From contig JAOTVC010000008.1 in assembly GCA_029863585.1 (NCBI GenBank), forward strand, positions 1 through 39,227: a DNA stretch of 39,227 nucleotides. The letters are read 5' to 3'. Below the pieces are notes generated by a model. It worked only from the letters and a program-made list of their open reading frames with translations. It ran no database searches and was not told the origin of the DNA. The translations under genes were made by a program, and so were the position numbers. This stretch comes from Alphaproteobacteria bacterium. Lineage in GTDB: Bacteria; Pseudomonadota; Alphaproteobacteria; SMXQ01. This document shows positions 20,959 to 30,073 of the stretch, one piece after another; position 1 is the stretch's first letter; each line of letters starts with the position of its first letter.

Positions 20959-21465
20959 ATGGCCGAATTCACGCATTTGGACGACAAGGGCAACGCCCGG
21001 ATGGTCGATGTCGGCGGCAAGGACATCACCGAGCGTATTGCCACGGCGCGCGGCCGCATCTTTGTGGCGCCCGAGACGCTTGCCGCCATTCGCGAGGGCG
21101 GAGTCGCCAAGGGCGATGTGCTCTCGGTCTCCCGCCTCGCCGGCATCATGGGCGCGAAGAAAACACCCGACCTGATCCCGCTGTGCCATCCTCTGCCGCT
21201 GTCATCGGTCAAGGTGGAGCTTGAAGCGGCCTCCGACGGGGAAAGCGCCATCGACATCTCCGCCACCTGCAAGGTGACCGCCAAGACCGGGGTGGAGATG
21301 GAAGCGTTGACCGCGGTCGCGGTCGCGGCGCTCACCGTCTACGACATGTGCAAGGCGGCCGACAAGTCCATGCGCATCGGCGATATCCGCCTGGTTCACA
21401 AGGAGGGCGGGCGCTCCGGCACCTACGTCGCGGAGAACGAAGACGGGATCAACGACGGTGGCTGA
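20959..21465 (+). CDS. moaC: Cyclic pyranopterin monophosphate synthase
   Basis: Second enzyme of molybdenum cofactor synthesis, converting the 3',8-cyclo-GTP product of MoaA into cyclic pyranopterin monophosphate. The 168-residue protein has the family's [36 protein letters not shown] (with catalytic Asp and Lys) and [13 protein letters not shown] blocks. The ATG at 20959 is preceded by GAGG (20946-20949). It begins four bases after the trpC stop and its last eight bases overlap moeA, so Moco genes are tied to the trp run. moaA is not in the window. Confidence 0.97.
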   Translation: MAEFTHLDDKGNARMVDVGGKDITERIATARGRIFVAPETLAAIREGGVAKGDVLSVSRLAGIMGAKKTPDLIPLCHPLPLSSVKVELEAASDGESAIDISATCKVTAKTGVEMEALTAVAVAALTVYDMCKAADKSMRIGDIRLVHKEGGRSGTYVAENEDGINDGG

Positions 21466-22678
21466 TCTGATCTCTGTTGCCGAGGCGCGCGAACGCATCG
21501 CTTCAGCCTTCGCCCCCCTAGCCCCGGAGATGGTGGCGCTGACCGCGGCGCAGGGTCGGGTACTGGCGGAAGACCTCGTTGCCCGGCGCAGCCAGCCGCC
21601 TCATGCGGTCTCGGCCAGGGACGGATACGCCGCCCGGGCGGACGACGTCGCGTCCATCCCCGCCAAGCTGACCCTGATCGGCGAGGCGCCCGCCGGCGGC
21701 GCCTTCGCGGGCAAGGTCGGCCCGGGCGAGACGGTGCGCATCTTCACCGGCGGCCCGGTGCCCGAAGGCGCGGATACCGTCGTCATCCAGGAAGACACCG
21801 ACATGGGCCGCCCGGTGGTCACGGTCAACGAGGCCGCGCCCAAGGGCCAGCACATCCGGGAGGCGGGCATCGACTTCACCGAGGGCGAGGTGCTGCTCAC
21901 GTCGGGACGACGGCTCGGCGCCCGCGATATCGGCCTGGCGGCGGCCATGAACCATCCCTGGATCCCGGTGGCCCGCCGGCCCCGCATCGCCCTGCTGGCG
22001 ACCGGCGACGAGGTGGTGCGGCCGGGCGATCCCCTCGGCCCCAACCAGATCGTCAGCTCCAACGGACCGGCCCTCGCCGCCTTCATCGAAAGCCGCGGCG
22101 GCTGGGCGACCGACCTCGGCATCGCCCGGGACGACGAAGCCTCCATCCGGGCCTTGGCCCAAGGCGCCAAGGGCGCCGACCTGCTGGTGACCATGGGCGG
22201 CGTGTCTGTCGGCGACCGCGACCTGGTGCAGAAGGTGCTGGGTGAGGTCGGGCTCGAGGTCGATTTCTGGCGCATTGCCATGAAACCGGGCAAGCCGCTG
22301 ATGTTCGGCCGATTGGGCGGCACGCCGGTCCTGGGGCTGCCGGGCAACCCGGTTTCGTCCATGGTCTGCGCGCTGCTGTTCCTGGGCCCGGCCATGGACC
22401 GGATGCTGGGCCTCGCCGGCACCGGCGTGCCGGTGATCCGGGCGCGGCTGGGTTCCGACGTCGGGCCCAACAATTTCCGCGAAGACTACATGCGCGCGAC
22501 CTTCTCCAGCGATGGCGACGGCGCCGTGGTCGCCACCCCCCTCAGGATCCAGGATTCCTCGATGATGTCGGCGCTGGCACGGTCCGACGGGCTGATCATC
22601 CGCCCGCCCGACGCCCCCGCCGCCGCCAAGGGCGAATGGGCCGACGTCATTCCGCTGGGCGACATGCGGGGCGCCTGA
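21458..22678 (+). CDS. moeA: Molybdopterin molybdenumtransferase
   Basis: Inserts molybdate into adenylylated molybdopterin in the last step of Moco synthesis. The start is GTG at 21458, inside the 3' end of moaC in another frame, which implies coupled translation. The 406-residue protein has the N-terminal domain with [30 protein letters not shown], the MogA-like domain with [22 protein letters not shown] and [10 protein letters not shown], and [11 protein letters not shown], followed by the C-terminal beta barrel with NFREDYMRA. Confidence 0.97.
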   Translation: MADLISVAEARERIASAFAPLAPEMVALTAAQGRVLAEDLVARRSQPPHAVSARDGYAARADDVASIPAKLTLIGEAPAGGAFAGKVGPGETVRIFTGGPVPEGADTVVIQEDTDMGRPVVTVNEAAPKGQHIREAGIDFTEGEVLLTSGRRLGARDIGLAAAMNHPWIPVARRPRIALLATGDEVVRPGDPLGPNQIVSSNGPALAAFIESRGGWATDLGIARDDEASIRALAQGAKGADLLVTMGGVSVGDRDLVQKVLGEVGLEVDFWRIAMKPGKPLMFGRLGGTPVLGLPGNPVSSMVCALLFLGPAMDRMLGLAGTGVPVIRARLGSDVGPNNFREDYMRATFSSDGDGAVVATPLRIQDSSMMSALARSDGLIIRPPDAPAAAKGEWADVIPLGDMRGA

Positions 22679-22727
22679 CCGCCTCCCGCGGCGCCTCCAC
22701 CGGACCCGAAAATCACCGTTTTTGACC

Positions 22728-22756
22728 TTGACGCCTTGGGAGAACCAAACTAGAAC
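22728..22756 (+). promoter_or_regulatory. Candidate sigma-70 promoter of lexA
   Basis: TTGACG (22728-22733) and TAGAAC (22751-22756) are 17 bases apart. The -35 matches five of six consensus bases and the -10 four. The -10 lies entirely inside the LexA box, so bound repressor would block RNA polymerase, as expected for an autoregulated lexA. The leader would be about 75 bases. Confidence 0.6.
22742..22756 (+). promoter_or_regulatory. LexA (SOS) box, GAAC-N7-GAAC
   Basis: GAACCAAACTAGAAC is an exact match to the GAAC-N7-GAAC direct repeat bound by alphaproteobacterial LexA (the complement of GTTC-N7-GTTC). It lies about 80 bases upstream of the lexA ATG and overlaps the -10 element. Confidence 0.85.
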
Positions 22757-22766
22757 ATCACATAAC

Positions 22767-22781
22767 GTTTTTGTTTTGTTC
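22767..22781 (+). promoter_or_regulatory. Second, degenerate LexA-like site
   Basis: GTTT-N7-GTTC (22767-22781) differs from the GTTC-N7-GTTC consensus at one base and lies 10 bases downstream of the perfect box in the opposite orientation. It falls in a T-rich run, so a chance match is possible. Confidence 0.35.
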
Positions 22782-22836
22782 TATATCTTGTGTTTGCGAT
22801 GTCAAAGCGCGCGGCACGCCACCATATGAGGGACAC

Positions 22837-23556
22837 ATGCTGACGAAGAAACAGCACGAGCTATTGGTCTTCATCAACGCCCGGCTTCAGGATACCGGCG
22901 TCTGTCCCTCCTTCGACGAAATGAAGGATGCCCTCGGGCTCAAGTCGAAATCCGGGATCCATCGGCTGATCACCGGGTTGGAGGAACGCGGCTTCGTCCG
23001 CCGCCTGCCCCACCGCGCCCGGGCGCTTGAAATCCTGCGGCTCGCCGACAGCACCGCCAGCGAACAGACCACCCGCTTCGATGCCAAGGTGATCAAGGGC
23101 GAATTCAATTCCGCCCCCCGGGGAACGCCCAAGGGCGCCGCCAAGGGAACCGAGGTCGCGGCGAGCGGCGAGGCCGTCGACCTGCCCCTTTACGGCCGCA
23201 TTGCCGCCGGCACGCCGATCGAGGCCCTGCGCGATCCCGAGAATTCGGTCTCGGTGCCGCCCAATCTGGTTGGCCGGGGCAGGCATTACGCCCTGGAGGT
23301 TTCCGGCGATTCCATGGTAGAGGCCGGCATCCTGGACGGCGACGTTGCCATCATCCGCGAGGGCGAGACCGCCGATAACGGCGCCATCGTCGTCGCCCTG
23401 GTGGACGAGAACGAGGTGACCCTCAAGCGGCTGCGCCGCAAGGGCAAGTCGATCGCCCTGGAACCGGCCAACGCCGCCTACGAGACCCGCATCTTCGGCC
23501 CCGACCAGGTCAAGGTCCAGGGCACCCTGGTCGGCCTGATCCGCACCTATCACTAA
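22837..23556 (+). CDS. lexA: LexA repressor, SOS response
   Basis: Self-cleaving repressor of the DNA-damage response. The 239-residue protein has the N-terminal winged-helix domain (1-65, [20 protein letters not shown] and [17 protein letters not shown]), a linker, and the S24-type protease domain. The Ala124-Gly125 cleavage site in GRIAAGTP, nucleophile Ser159 in SGDSM and general-base Lys197 in [10 protein letters not shown] are visible. The ATG at 22837 has GAGGGA just upstream; an upstream in-frame start would add residues foreign to the family. It has its own SOS-box promoter and ends convergent with comEC, 30 bases away; CGGTC-GCC-GACCG (23561-23573) between them may form a small hairpin. 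Confidence 0.97.
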   Translation: MLTKKQHELLVFINARLQDTGVCPSFDEMKDALGLKSKSGIHRLITGLEERGFVRRLPHRARALEILRLADSTASEQTTRFDAKVIKGEFNSAPRGTPKGAAKGTEVAASGEAVDLPLYGRIAAGTPIEALRDPENSVSVPPNLVGRGRHYALEVSGDSMVEAGILDGDVAIIREGETADNGAIVVALVDENEVTLKRLRRKGKSIALEPANAAYETRIFGPDQVKVQGTLVGLIRTYH

Positions 23557-23586
23557 CCGCCGGTCGCCGACCGCGAAGACGCGGCA

Positions 23587-25803
23587 TCACCGCGAACGCC
23601 CACCCCCCGGCCCTGTCCAGGGCCGCCGGCCGCGGCGTCCGGCCACGGTTTCCACCCGGATCGTCCCGTCATCGGCGAACCACACAGCGTGGGTGCCGGC
23701 CCGGGCGAGCCGCAATCGCGTGATGATGTGTGCCGGGCCCCGGCAGGGGAAGCGGTAGAGGGTCGTCAGCGCGATCACCAGGTCGGCCTGGGGACAATCC
23801 TCCCGCGCCGCCGCCGGGTTGTGAATGACGCTGACCATGCGGCCCCGGATATGGGCGACGCAGGCAAGTGGATCGCAGCTGAGCGCCCCCCTGTCCTTCA
23901 AGGCCGAAAGGCCCGAAGAACGGCGCCGGTGGCGGTTGCGGACGGGCGCCTGCTCGGCGGCGAGGCCGCTGCGCCTGAGCCACACTTGGCGCTGGAACTT
24001 CGAGCCCTTGCCGCCGGCGAAGACCAGGGTGCCGTCGGCCTTGCGCACCGCCAGGGTATGCCCGTCCCCGGAGATCAAGAGATCCGGGGGCGGCACGAAG
24101 GCAAGGGAGGCGAGCCCCGCCGCGACCCCGGCGAGGCCCGCGAGCCGCCAGGGCCTGCGCCACAGGATCAGCCACAGCCCGCCCAAGGCGATCAGGACAA
24201 GGCCCCAGACCGGCAGGGTCGGCACGTAGAACGAAGCGCCCGGTTGGCGCGCGATGGTGTCGGCGATGGCGATCACCGCATCGATGCCCCAGCCCATCGG
24301 TTCGAGTGCCCAGGCCTCAAGTCCGAACGGCATCAGCAGGTAGGCAAGGGTGGCTGCCGGCATGATCCAGAATGCCGTCAGCGGAACCGCGCCAAGGTTG
24401 GCGGCCAGCCCGAAGACGGCGAAGCGATTGAAATGGTAGAGGGCGAAGGGCGCCGTCGCCAGGCCGGCGATCAGGGTGGTCAACCCTACGCCGGCGACGT
24501 AGACGAGGACCCGACGACCGATCCCGCGCTCGCCCGCCAGCCGGCTCAGGGGCCGGCGCAGCACCTCGTAGCCGGCGATCAGGGCGCCGACGGCGGCAAA
24601 CGACATCTGAAAGCTGGGCCCGGTCAGGCTTTCCGGAGAGAACAGCAGGACCGCCACCGCCGCGAACGCCACCAGCCGCATGTTGAGTGCCGCCCGGTCG
24701 ACCATCACCGCCCCGAGGACCAAGGCCGCCATCAGAAAGGCGCGCTGGGTCGGTACCGTGGCGCCGGTCAGCAACAGATAGGCGAGGGCCCCAAAAAGCG
24801 CCGCCCCGGCCGCCCATTTCTTGATCGGCCAATTGAGCGCAAGCCGCGGGATCAACGCCAGCAGCGCCCGCAATCCGAAGAAGAGAATGCCCGTCACCAG
24901 GCCGATATGCAGCCCGGAAATCGCCAACAGATGGGCGAGACCCGCCGCCCGCACGGCTTCCAGCGTGGTTTCGGGGATGGCGCCGCGCTCGCCGGTCATC
25001 AACGCCGCGGCGATGCCGCCACTGGCGCCGGGCAGGATCCCCGTGATGCGCGAAAATATCTGCCGGCGCAAACCGGCGACAGCCGTGAAGAACTTTTCCA
25101 TCGGCCCGCCCGCGCCCTCTGGCACCGGTGCGCCGGGCGGCGCGATCTCCGGCGCGCGCAGCGCGAAGCCGACGCCGCCGATGCCATCGAACCAGGCGGC
25201 CCGGGCGAAATCGAAGCCGCCCGGCACCGCCGGTCCTGGCGGCGGCAGGAGCATCGCCAGGATTGTAATCCCGGCGCCGGGAACAAGGTCGCGCTCGCCG
25301 TCCGCCAGCAACCGGGGGCGCAGACGAAGGCGCACCCGCCGCGGCGTCGCGGCCGCCTCGAGGCGGTCGATCGCGTAGACGGCGATCGTTACCCGCGGGC
25401 CCTTGAGCGCCGGTTCCACCATTTCGATCCGACCCATGACCTTCACGGGCCCCAGACGCTTGAGAATAACCGGCGCTGCCGCCGCATCACTCTGGTACTT
25501 GGCGGCGGAGAAGCCGACGGCCGGGGCGCCGATGAGAAAGGCGCAGATCACCAGCGCCTCCCCCCGCCCTTGGGCGCGCAGCATCCGCAGGCCGAGGCAG
25601 CCGAGGCCGAGCGCCACCGCCAAGGCGATCAGGCCGGGCGCATTGTCAGGTTCGAACGGCAGGGCGAAATAGCCTGCGACGCCGGCGCCAATGCCGACGG
25701 GCAGCCACAGGGCCCAGCGTTCGCGTTCGGCCGCCAGCCAGCCGGCCACCCGCCCGGCGGAACCGCCCGGCGCCTCGCCCCTCTCCGGGATGTCAGCGCG
25801 CAT
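23587..25803 (-). CDS. comEC: ComEC/Rec2-family DNA-uptake channel protein
   Basis: Polytopic inner-membrane protein of the family that moves single-stranded DNA into the cytoplasm in competent bacteria. The ATG at 25803 gives 738 residues. An N-terminal region with three membrane segments and a DUF4131-like soluble domain precedes the Competence domain (about 250-500), which has the [33 protein letters not shown] signature region and about eight further membrane spans. The C-terminal soluble part lacks the HxHxDH zinc motif of the metallo-beta-lactamase version and looks like the degenerate alphaproteobacterial type ([10 protein letters not shown] ... RPW). No other competence gene is nearby, so natural transformation cannot be inferred. 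Confidence 0.9.
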   Translation of the reverse strand: MRADIPERGEAPGGSAGRVAGWLAAERERWALWLPVGIGAGVAGYFALPFEPDNAPGLIALAVALGLGCLGLRMLRAQGRGEALVICAFLIGAPAVGFSAAKYQSDAAAAPVILKRLGPVKVMGRIEMVEPALKGPRVTIAVYAIDRLEAAATPRRVRLRLRPRLLADGERDLVPGAGITILAMLLPPPGPAVPGGFDFARAAWFDGIGGVGFALRAPEIAPPGAPVPEGAGGPMEKFFTAVAGLRRQIFSRITGILPGASGGIAAALMTGERGAIPETTLEAVRAAGLAHLLAISGLHIGLVTGILFFGLRALLALIPRLALNWPIKKWAAGAALFGALAYLLLTGATVPTQRAFLMAALVLGAVMVDRAALNMRLVAFAAVAVLLFSPESLTGPSFQMSFAAVGALIAGYEVLRRPLSRLAGERGIGRRVLVYVAGVGLTTLIAGLATAPFALYHFNRFAVFGLAANLGAVPLTAFWIMPAATLAYLLMPFGLEAWALEPMGWGIDAVIAIADTIARQPGASFYVPTLPVWGLVLIALGGLWLILWRRPWRLAGLAGVAAGLASLAFVPPPDLLISGDGHTLAVRKADGTLVFAGGKGSKFQRQVWLRRSGLAAEQAPVRNRHRRRSSGLSALKDRGALSCDPLACVAHIRGRMVSVIHNPAAAREDCPQADLVIALTTLYRFPCRGPAHIITRLRLARAGTHAVWFADDGTIRVETVAGRRGRRPWTGPGGGRSR

Positions 25804-25914
25804 AAAAGCCCCCGGCCCTCCAGGCTCACAACGCCGTTGATGTTTCACGCCCGCCGATGTGCTAGTAACGGGCCCGCCATACCCGCAGACTACCAACAGA
25901 AGAGCCCTGGAACC

Positions 25915-27346
25915 ATGGCCGAGACCGCCGACATCGTCACCCGGTTTGCCCCCAGCCCCACGGGTTTCCTGCATATCGGCGGCGTGCGCACGGCGTTGTT
26001 CAACTGGCTGTTCGCCCGCCATCACGGCGGCCGCTACCTGCTGCGCATCGAGGACACCGACCGCAAGCGATCGACCGACGAGGCCATCGCCGCGATCCTC
26101 GACGGTCTCGCCTGGATGGGCCTCGATCACGACGGCGAGGTGGTCTATCAATCGAGCCGCGCCGGGCGCCATGCCGCGGTCGCCCGCGGCCTGCTGGAGG
26201 CGGGTCGGGCCTATCCCTGCTATGCCTCGCCGGAAGAGCTTGCCGAAATGCGCGAGCAGGCCAAGGCGGAGGGCCGTTCGATGCGCTACGACGGGCGCTG
26301 GCGCGATCGCGACCAGGCCGAGGCGCCCGCCGGGGTGGAACCCGTGGTCCGCTAAGGCGCCGCGCGACGGCGAGACCGTGATCAAGGATCACATCCAGGG
26401 CGAGGTCCGGGTGTCCAACGCGGAGCTCGACGACATGGTCCTGCTGCGCGCCGATGGATCGCCAACCTACATGCTGTCGGTGGTGGTGGACGACCACGAC
26501 ATGGGCATCACCCACGTCATTCGCGGCGACGATCACCTGACCAACAGCTTCCGCCAGAGCCAGCTCTACCGGGCGCTCGACTGGCCGGTTCCCGAATTCG
26601 CCCACATGCCGCTGCTTCACGGTTCCGACGGGGCAAAACTGTCAAAGCGCCACGGCGCGCTCGGCGTCGAGGCCTACCGGGACATGGGATTCCTGCCCGA
26701 AGCCATGTTCAACTACCTGCTGCGGCTCGGCTGGAGCCACGGCGACGACGAGATCATTTCCCGCGAACAGGCCGTCGATTGGTTCACCCTGGAGGCGGTG
26801 GGCCGGTCGGCCGCGCGGTTCGACATGGACCGGCTGACCAGCCTGAATGCGCATTACATCCGCGAGGCCGACGACGCCCGGCTGGTCGCCCTCATCCGCC
26901 CCCTGCTCGCCGATATCATCGACGCCGCGCCCGATGCGGCGGCGGAAGCGCGGATCCAGCGCGGCCTCGCCGGGCTCAAGCCGCGTGCCACGACCCTGAT
27001 CGACCTGGCGGAGAAGGCCGCATTCTATGCGGCGCCGCGGCCGCTCGCGCTGACGCCCAAGGCGGAGAAGCAGCTCGGGCCGGAAGCGCTCGGCCATCTC
27101 ACCGCCCTCGCCCGGCAGTTGGAGGCCCTGGCGGCGTGGACCGAGGAGACCCTGGAGGCCGCGGTCCGCGGTTATGTCGACGAACACGGGCTCCAGCTCG
27201 GCGCGGTGGCCCAGCCGCTCCGCGCGGCGCTTACCGGCAAGACCGAATCGCCCGGCCTGTTCGAAGTTCTCGCCGTATTGGGGCGCGAGGAATCGCTGGC
27301 GCGGCTGGCGGATGTCGGCGCCGTGGCGGCGGACCAGGAGTCCTGA
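25915..27346 (+). pseudogene. gltX: Glutamate-tRNA ligase, disrupted by a frameshift as written
   Basis: Class I synthetase that charges tRNA-Glu. The first frame (25915-26355) encodes 146 residues with the HIGH-type motif [10 protein letters not shown] and stops at TAA 26353-26355 directly after EPVVR. The next frame (from about 26357 to the TGA at 27346) continues the protein without overlap: KAPRDGETVIKDHIQGEVRV, VVVDDHDMGITHVIRGDDHL, the KMSKS-type KLSKRHG and the anticodon-binding C-terminus. The junction CGCTAAG is two bases short of the usual Arg-Leu-Lys codons. Everything else is intact, so about 476 residues would result if repaired. A sequencing or assembly error, or loss of one of two gltX copies, are both possible. 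The divergent comEC starts 111 bases away. Confidence 0.88.
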
Positions 27347-27390
27347 GCAATCGGGATGAACTTTTGAGTACAGGGACCGGCTTCACCGGT

Positions 27391-27419
27391 TTGATCTATG
27401 GGGACGGTCGAGATATGCT
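27391..27419 (+). promoter_or_regulatory. Candidate sigma-70 promoter of gltA
   Basis: TTGATC (27391-27396) and TATGCT (27414-27419) are 17 bases apart, each matching four of six consensus bases. The start site would fall near 27426, giving a leader of about 80 bases. It lies in the 159-base gltX-gltA gap, showing gltA can be expressed separately from gltX. Confidence 0.5.
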
Positions 27420-27432
27420 GCCGTGCCGGCAG
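27418..27432. promoter_or_regulatory. Palindrome at the gltA start site (possible operator or 5' hairpin)
   Basis: CTGCCG-TGC-CGGCAG (27418-27432) is a perfect 6-base inverted repeat beginning inside the candidate -10 and covering the predicted transcription start. A second small dyad, ACCGG-CTTCA-CCGGT (27376-27390), ends just before the -35 and could instead be a weak gltX terminator, though no T-run follows it. Confidence 0.35.
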
Positions 27433-27505
27433 ATAGACCGGGACCGGAGGCGGCGATAATGCTTTGGTGGCGTTTTGGCCGTGAAAAATTCAGGGAAGGA
27501 TAGGC

Positions 27506-28828
27506 ATGGCGAAGACACCGTCGCAGAAGGGCAGCAACGAGACCGTCACGTTGACGGACAACGTGACCGGCAAGACCGCGGATTTCCCGCTGTTGAAGGG
27601 CCGGCTGGGGCCCAAGGTCATAGATATTCGCTCCCTTTACGCGCAGACGGGCTACTTCACCTACGATCCGGGTTATACGGCGACCGGTTCGACGGAATCC
27701 GCGATCACCTATATCGACGGCGACAAAGGCGTGTTGCTCCACCGCGGCTATTCCATCGAGGAGCTGGCGGCGAAGAGCGATTACATGGAGGTCTGCTACC
27801 TGCTGCTCAAGGGCGAGTTGCCCAACAAAGCGGAGAAGGAGGAATTCGAGCGCATCATCACCCGCCACACCATGGTGCACGAACAGCTCAACCAGTTCTT
27901 CCGGGGATTCCGGCGCGACGCCCATCCCATGGCCATCATGTGCGGTGTCGTCGGGGCGCTTTCGGCCTTCTATCACGATTCAACGGACATCAGCGATCCC
28001 CAGCAGCGCATGATCGCCTCCTACCGCCTGGTGGCGAAGATGCCGACCATCGCCGCCATGGCCTATAAATTCTCCCTCGGCCAACCCTTCATGTATCCCC
28101 GCAATGACCTGAAATATGCCGAGAACTTCCTCTACATGATGTTCGGCGTGCCGTGCGAGGAATACGAGGTCAATCCGGTTCTGGCCAAGGCCATGGACCG
28201 GATTTTCATTCTCCATGCCGACCATGAACAGAACGCCTCGACCTCGACCGTCCGCCTGGCGGGCTCAACAGGCGCCAATCCGTTCGCTTGCATCGCGGCG
28301 GGCATCGCTTCCCTATGGGGCCCCGCCCATGGCGGCGCCAACGAGGCGGTGCTGGCGATGCTGGGCGAGATCGGCGACCGCAAGAACATCAAGGGCTACC
28401 TCGCCCGGGTCAAGGATCGCACCGATCCCACCATGCTGATGGGCTTCGGCCACCGGGTTTACAAGAACTACGACCCCCGTGCCAAGGTATTGCAGGAATC
28501 CTGCTACGCCGTCCTGAAAGAGCTCAAGATCAAGAACGAGCCGCTGCTCGACCTTGCCATGGAACTCGAGGATATCGCGCTCAGCGACAGCTACTTCGTG
28601 GAACGCAAGCTGTTCCCCAATGTCGATTTCTATTCCGGCATCATCCTCAAGGCGATGGGCTTTCCGACCTCGATGTTCACGGTCCTGTTCGCCGTCGCCC
28701 GGACCGTCGGGTGGATCGCCCAGTGGAACGAGCTGATCGAGGACACGGAACAGAAGATCGGACGCCCGCGCCAGATATACACGGGCAAGGGCCGGCGCAA
28801 ATACGTGCCGATGTCCCGGCGGAAATAA
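27506..28828 (+). CDS. gltA: Citrate synthase
   Basis: Condenses acetyl-CoA with oxaloacetate, entry step of the TCA cycle. The 440-residue length fits the type II, NADH-regulated hexameric class of Gram-negative bacteria. Catalytic residues are His275 in [11 protein letters not shown], His316 in [13 protein letters not shown] and Asp374 in FPNVDFYSG; the [12 protein letters not shown] block is also present. AAGGA (27496-27500) sits five bases before the ATG. The gene ends 30 bases from lpxB, which converges on it; CCGCCGGCGG (28846-28855) between them has no T-run and is a doubtful terminator. Confidence 0.98.
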   Translation: MAKTPSQKGSNETVTLTDNVTGKTADFPLLKGRLGPKVIDIRSLYAQTGYFTYDPGYTATGSTESAITYIDGDKGVLLHRGYSIEELAAKSDYMEVCYLLLKGELPNKAEKEEFERIITRHTMVHEQLNQFFRGFRRDAHPMAIMCGVVGALSAFYHDSTDISDPQQRMIASYRLVAKMPTIAAMAYKFSLGQPFMYPRNDLKYAENFLYMMFGVPCEEYEVNPVLAKAMDRIFILHADHEQNASTSTVRLAGSTGANPFACIAAGIASLWGPAHGGANEAVLAMLGEIGDRKNIKGYLARVKDRTDPTMLMGFGHRVYKNYDPRAKVLQESCYAVLKELKIKNEPLLDLAMELEDIALSDSYFVERKLFPNVDFYSGIILKAMGFPTSMFTVLFAVARTVGWIAQWNELIEDTEQKIGRPRQIYTGKGRRKYVPMSRRK

Positions 28829-28858
28829 ACGCCGCCGAACGGCCGCCGCCGGCGGGCC

Positions 28859-30073
28859 TCAGGCCCCTCCGCGCGGATTTTCAAGCAGGTCGAGAATCGC
28901 CGCGCCGGCACGGCGGCTCGAGGGCTCGTCCCCCTGGCCGAAGGCCCGGGCGACTTCCGCGAGGTCGCGTTGCTGCGCCTCGCTGGCCCCGGGCGTCTTG
29001 AACAGTTTCAGGACGGCATCGGCGAGCGCCTCGGGACGACAGGCGCCCTGGATGAATTCCGGCGCCACTTGCCGCCCCAGCACGATATTGACCACCGAGG
29101 CGTATTTGATCTTGATCATCATGCGGATGATGACGAAGGAAAGCGGCGCCATGCGATAAGCGATCACCATGGGGACGCCGGCGCAGGCCAGTTCATAGGT
29201 CGCGGTGCCGGACGCCACCAGGGCCGCGTTGGCGGCGGCGAAGGCGTCGCGCTTCGCATCGATCCCCTCGGTCACGATCACCGGCGCCGGCCAGGTTGCC
29301 GCCGCCGCCCGGACCTTTTCGGCTACCGTCGCCACCGTCGGCACCACCAGTGCGAGGTCCGGCATCGCCGCTTTCGCCGTCGCAAGCGCTTCACCGAACA
29401 CCGGCAGCAGACGGTCGACCTCGGAATGGCGGCTGCCCGGCATGACACAGAGCAGCGGCTGGTCCGCCCCGATCCCGTGGGCCGCGCGGAAGGCCGCTCC
29501 GTCGCCCTGATCGAAGCCCATTTCCGCCACCGGATGTCCGACAAAGGTGGCGGCAAGGCCCCATTTCTCGAAATACGGCGCCTCGAAGGGGAAGATCATC
29601 AGGAGGTGGTCGAGGAAATCCGCAATCATGCGCGCACGCCGGGGCCGCCAGGCCCAGACGGTCGGCGCCACGTAATGGACCTGCTTGACGCCAGCGCCCT
29701 TGAGCTTCTTGCCAACCCTAAAGGCAAAGGCGGGCGAATCGATGGTGATGACGATGTCGGGCTTGAGCGCCCGTACCCGGCGGGCGGTTTCCTCGATACG
29801 CCGCAAGACGCGCGGGATATGGGGTGCGATCTCGAAGATGCCGCCGATCGAAAGCTCCTCCATGGGGAAGAAGCTCTCGAACCCGAAGGCGCCGCCGGTT
29901 GCCGCCATCTCGCCGCCGCCGATGCCGCTGAAGCGGACGCGGCCGCCGGTGCGTTCGATCAGTTCGGCCATGAGCCCCGCGCCCATATGGTCGCCGGAAT
30001 GTTCACCGGCCAGAAGGCAGATATGCGGCGGGCCGGAATCGGGCGCGCCCCCGCTCGGGGATTGAGACGTCAT
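28859..30073 (-). CDS. lpxB: Lipid-A-disaccharide synthase
   Basis: Glycosyltransferase (GT19) joining UDP-2,3-diacylglucosamine and lipid X into the lipid A disaccharide at the inner membrane. The 404-residue protein starts at the ATG at 30073, which overlaps the lpxI stop (ATGA), and shows LLAGEHSGDHMGAGLM, FSGIGGGEMAATG, VHYVAPTVWAWRPRRA, VGHPVAEM, VMPGSRHSEV and the C-terminal RQVAPEFIQG. A short Ser/Pro-rich lead of about 17 residues precedes the family core. It is the last gene of the envelope operon. Its substrate lipid X is made by LpxI encoded immediately upstream. Confidence 0.97.
   Translation of the reverse strand: MTSQSPSGGAPDSGPPHICLLAGEHSGDHMGAGLMAELIERTGGRVRFSGIGGGEMAATGGAFGFESFFPMEELSIGGIFEIAPHIPRVLRRIEETARRVRALKPDIVITIDSPAFAFRVGKKLKGAGVKQVHYVAPTVWAWRPRRARMIADFLDHLLMIFPFEAPYFEKWGLAATFVGHPVAEMGFDQGDGAAFRAAHGIGADQPLLCVMPGSRHSEVDRLLPVFGEALATAKAAMPDLALVVPTVATVAEKVRAAAATWPAPVIVTEGIDAKRDAFAAANAALVASGTATYELACAGVPMVIAYRMAPLSFVIIRMMIKIKYASVVNIVLGRQVAPEFIQGACRPEALADAVLKLFKTPGASEAQQRDLAEVARAFGQGDEPSSRRAGAAILDLLENPRGGA

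Noticed and set aside
23689-26355. An 888-codon open frame on the plus strand running antisense to comEC and in frame into gltX
   Set aside because: The part before 25915 is low-complexity, Arg/Gln/Gly-rich translation of the antisense strand of comEC. High GC keeps such frames open. Only the gltX part is real.
26340-26370. Programmed +1 frameshifting in gltX
   Set aside because: No slippery codon or internal ribosome-binding site like that of prfB is present; CGC before UAA cannot re-pair well in the +1 frame, and the Leu codon would still be missing.
25804-26385. Longer comEC start reading back into gltX
   Set aside because: The extra 194 codons lie antisense to gltX and have no membrane or family features; the ATG at 25803 precedes the conserved N-terminus.
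28846-28855. CCGCCGGCGG palindrome between gltA and lpxB as a bidirectional terminator
   Set aside because: Only a short GC palindrome with no loop or T-run; common by chance at this base composition.
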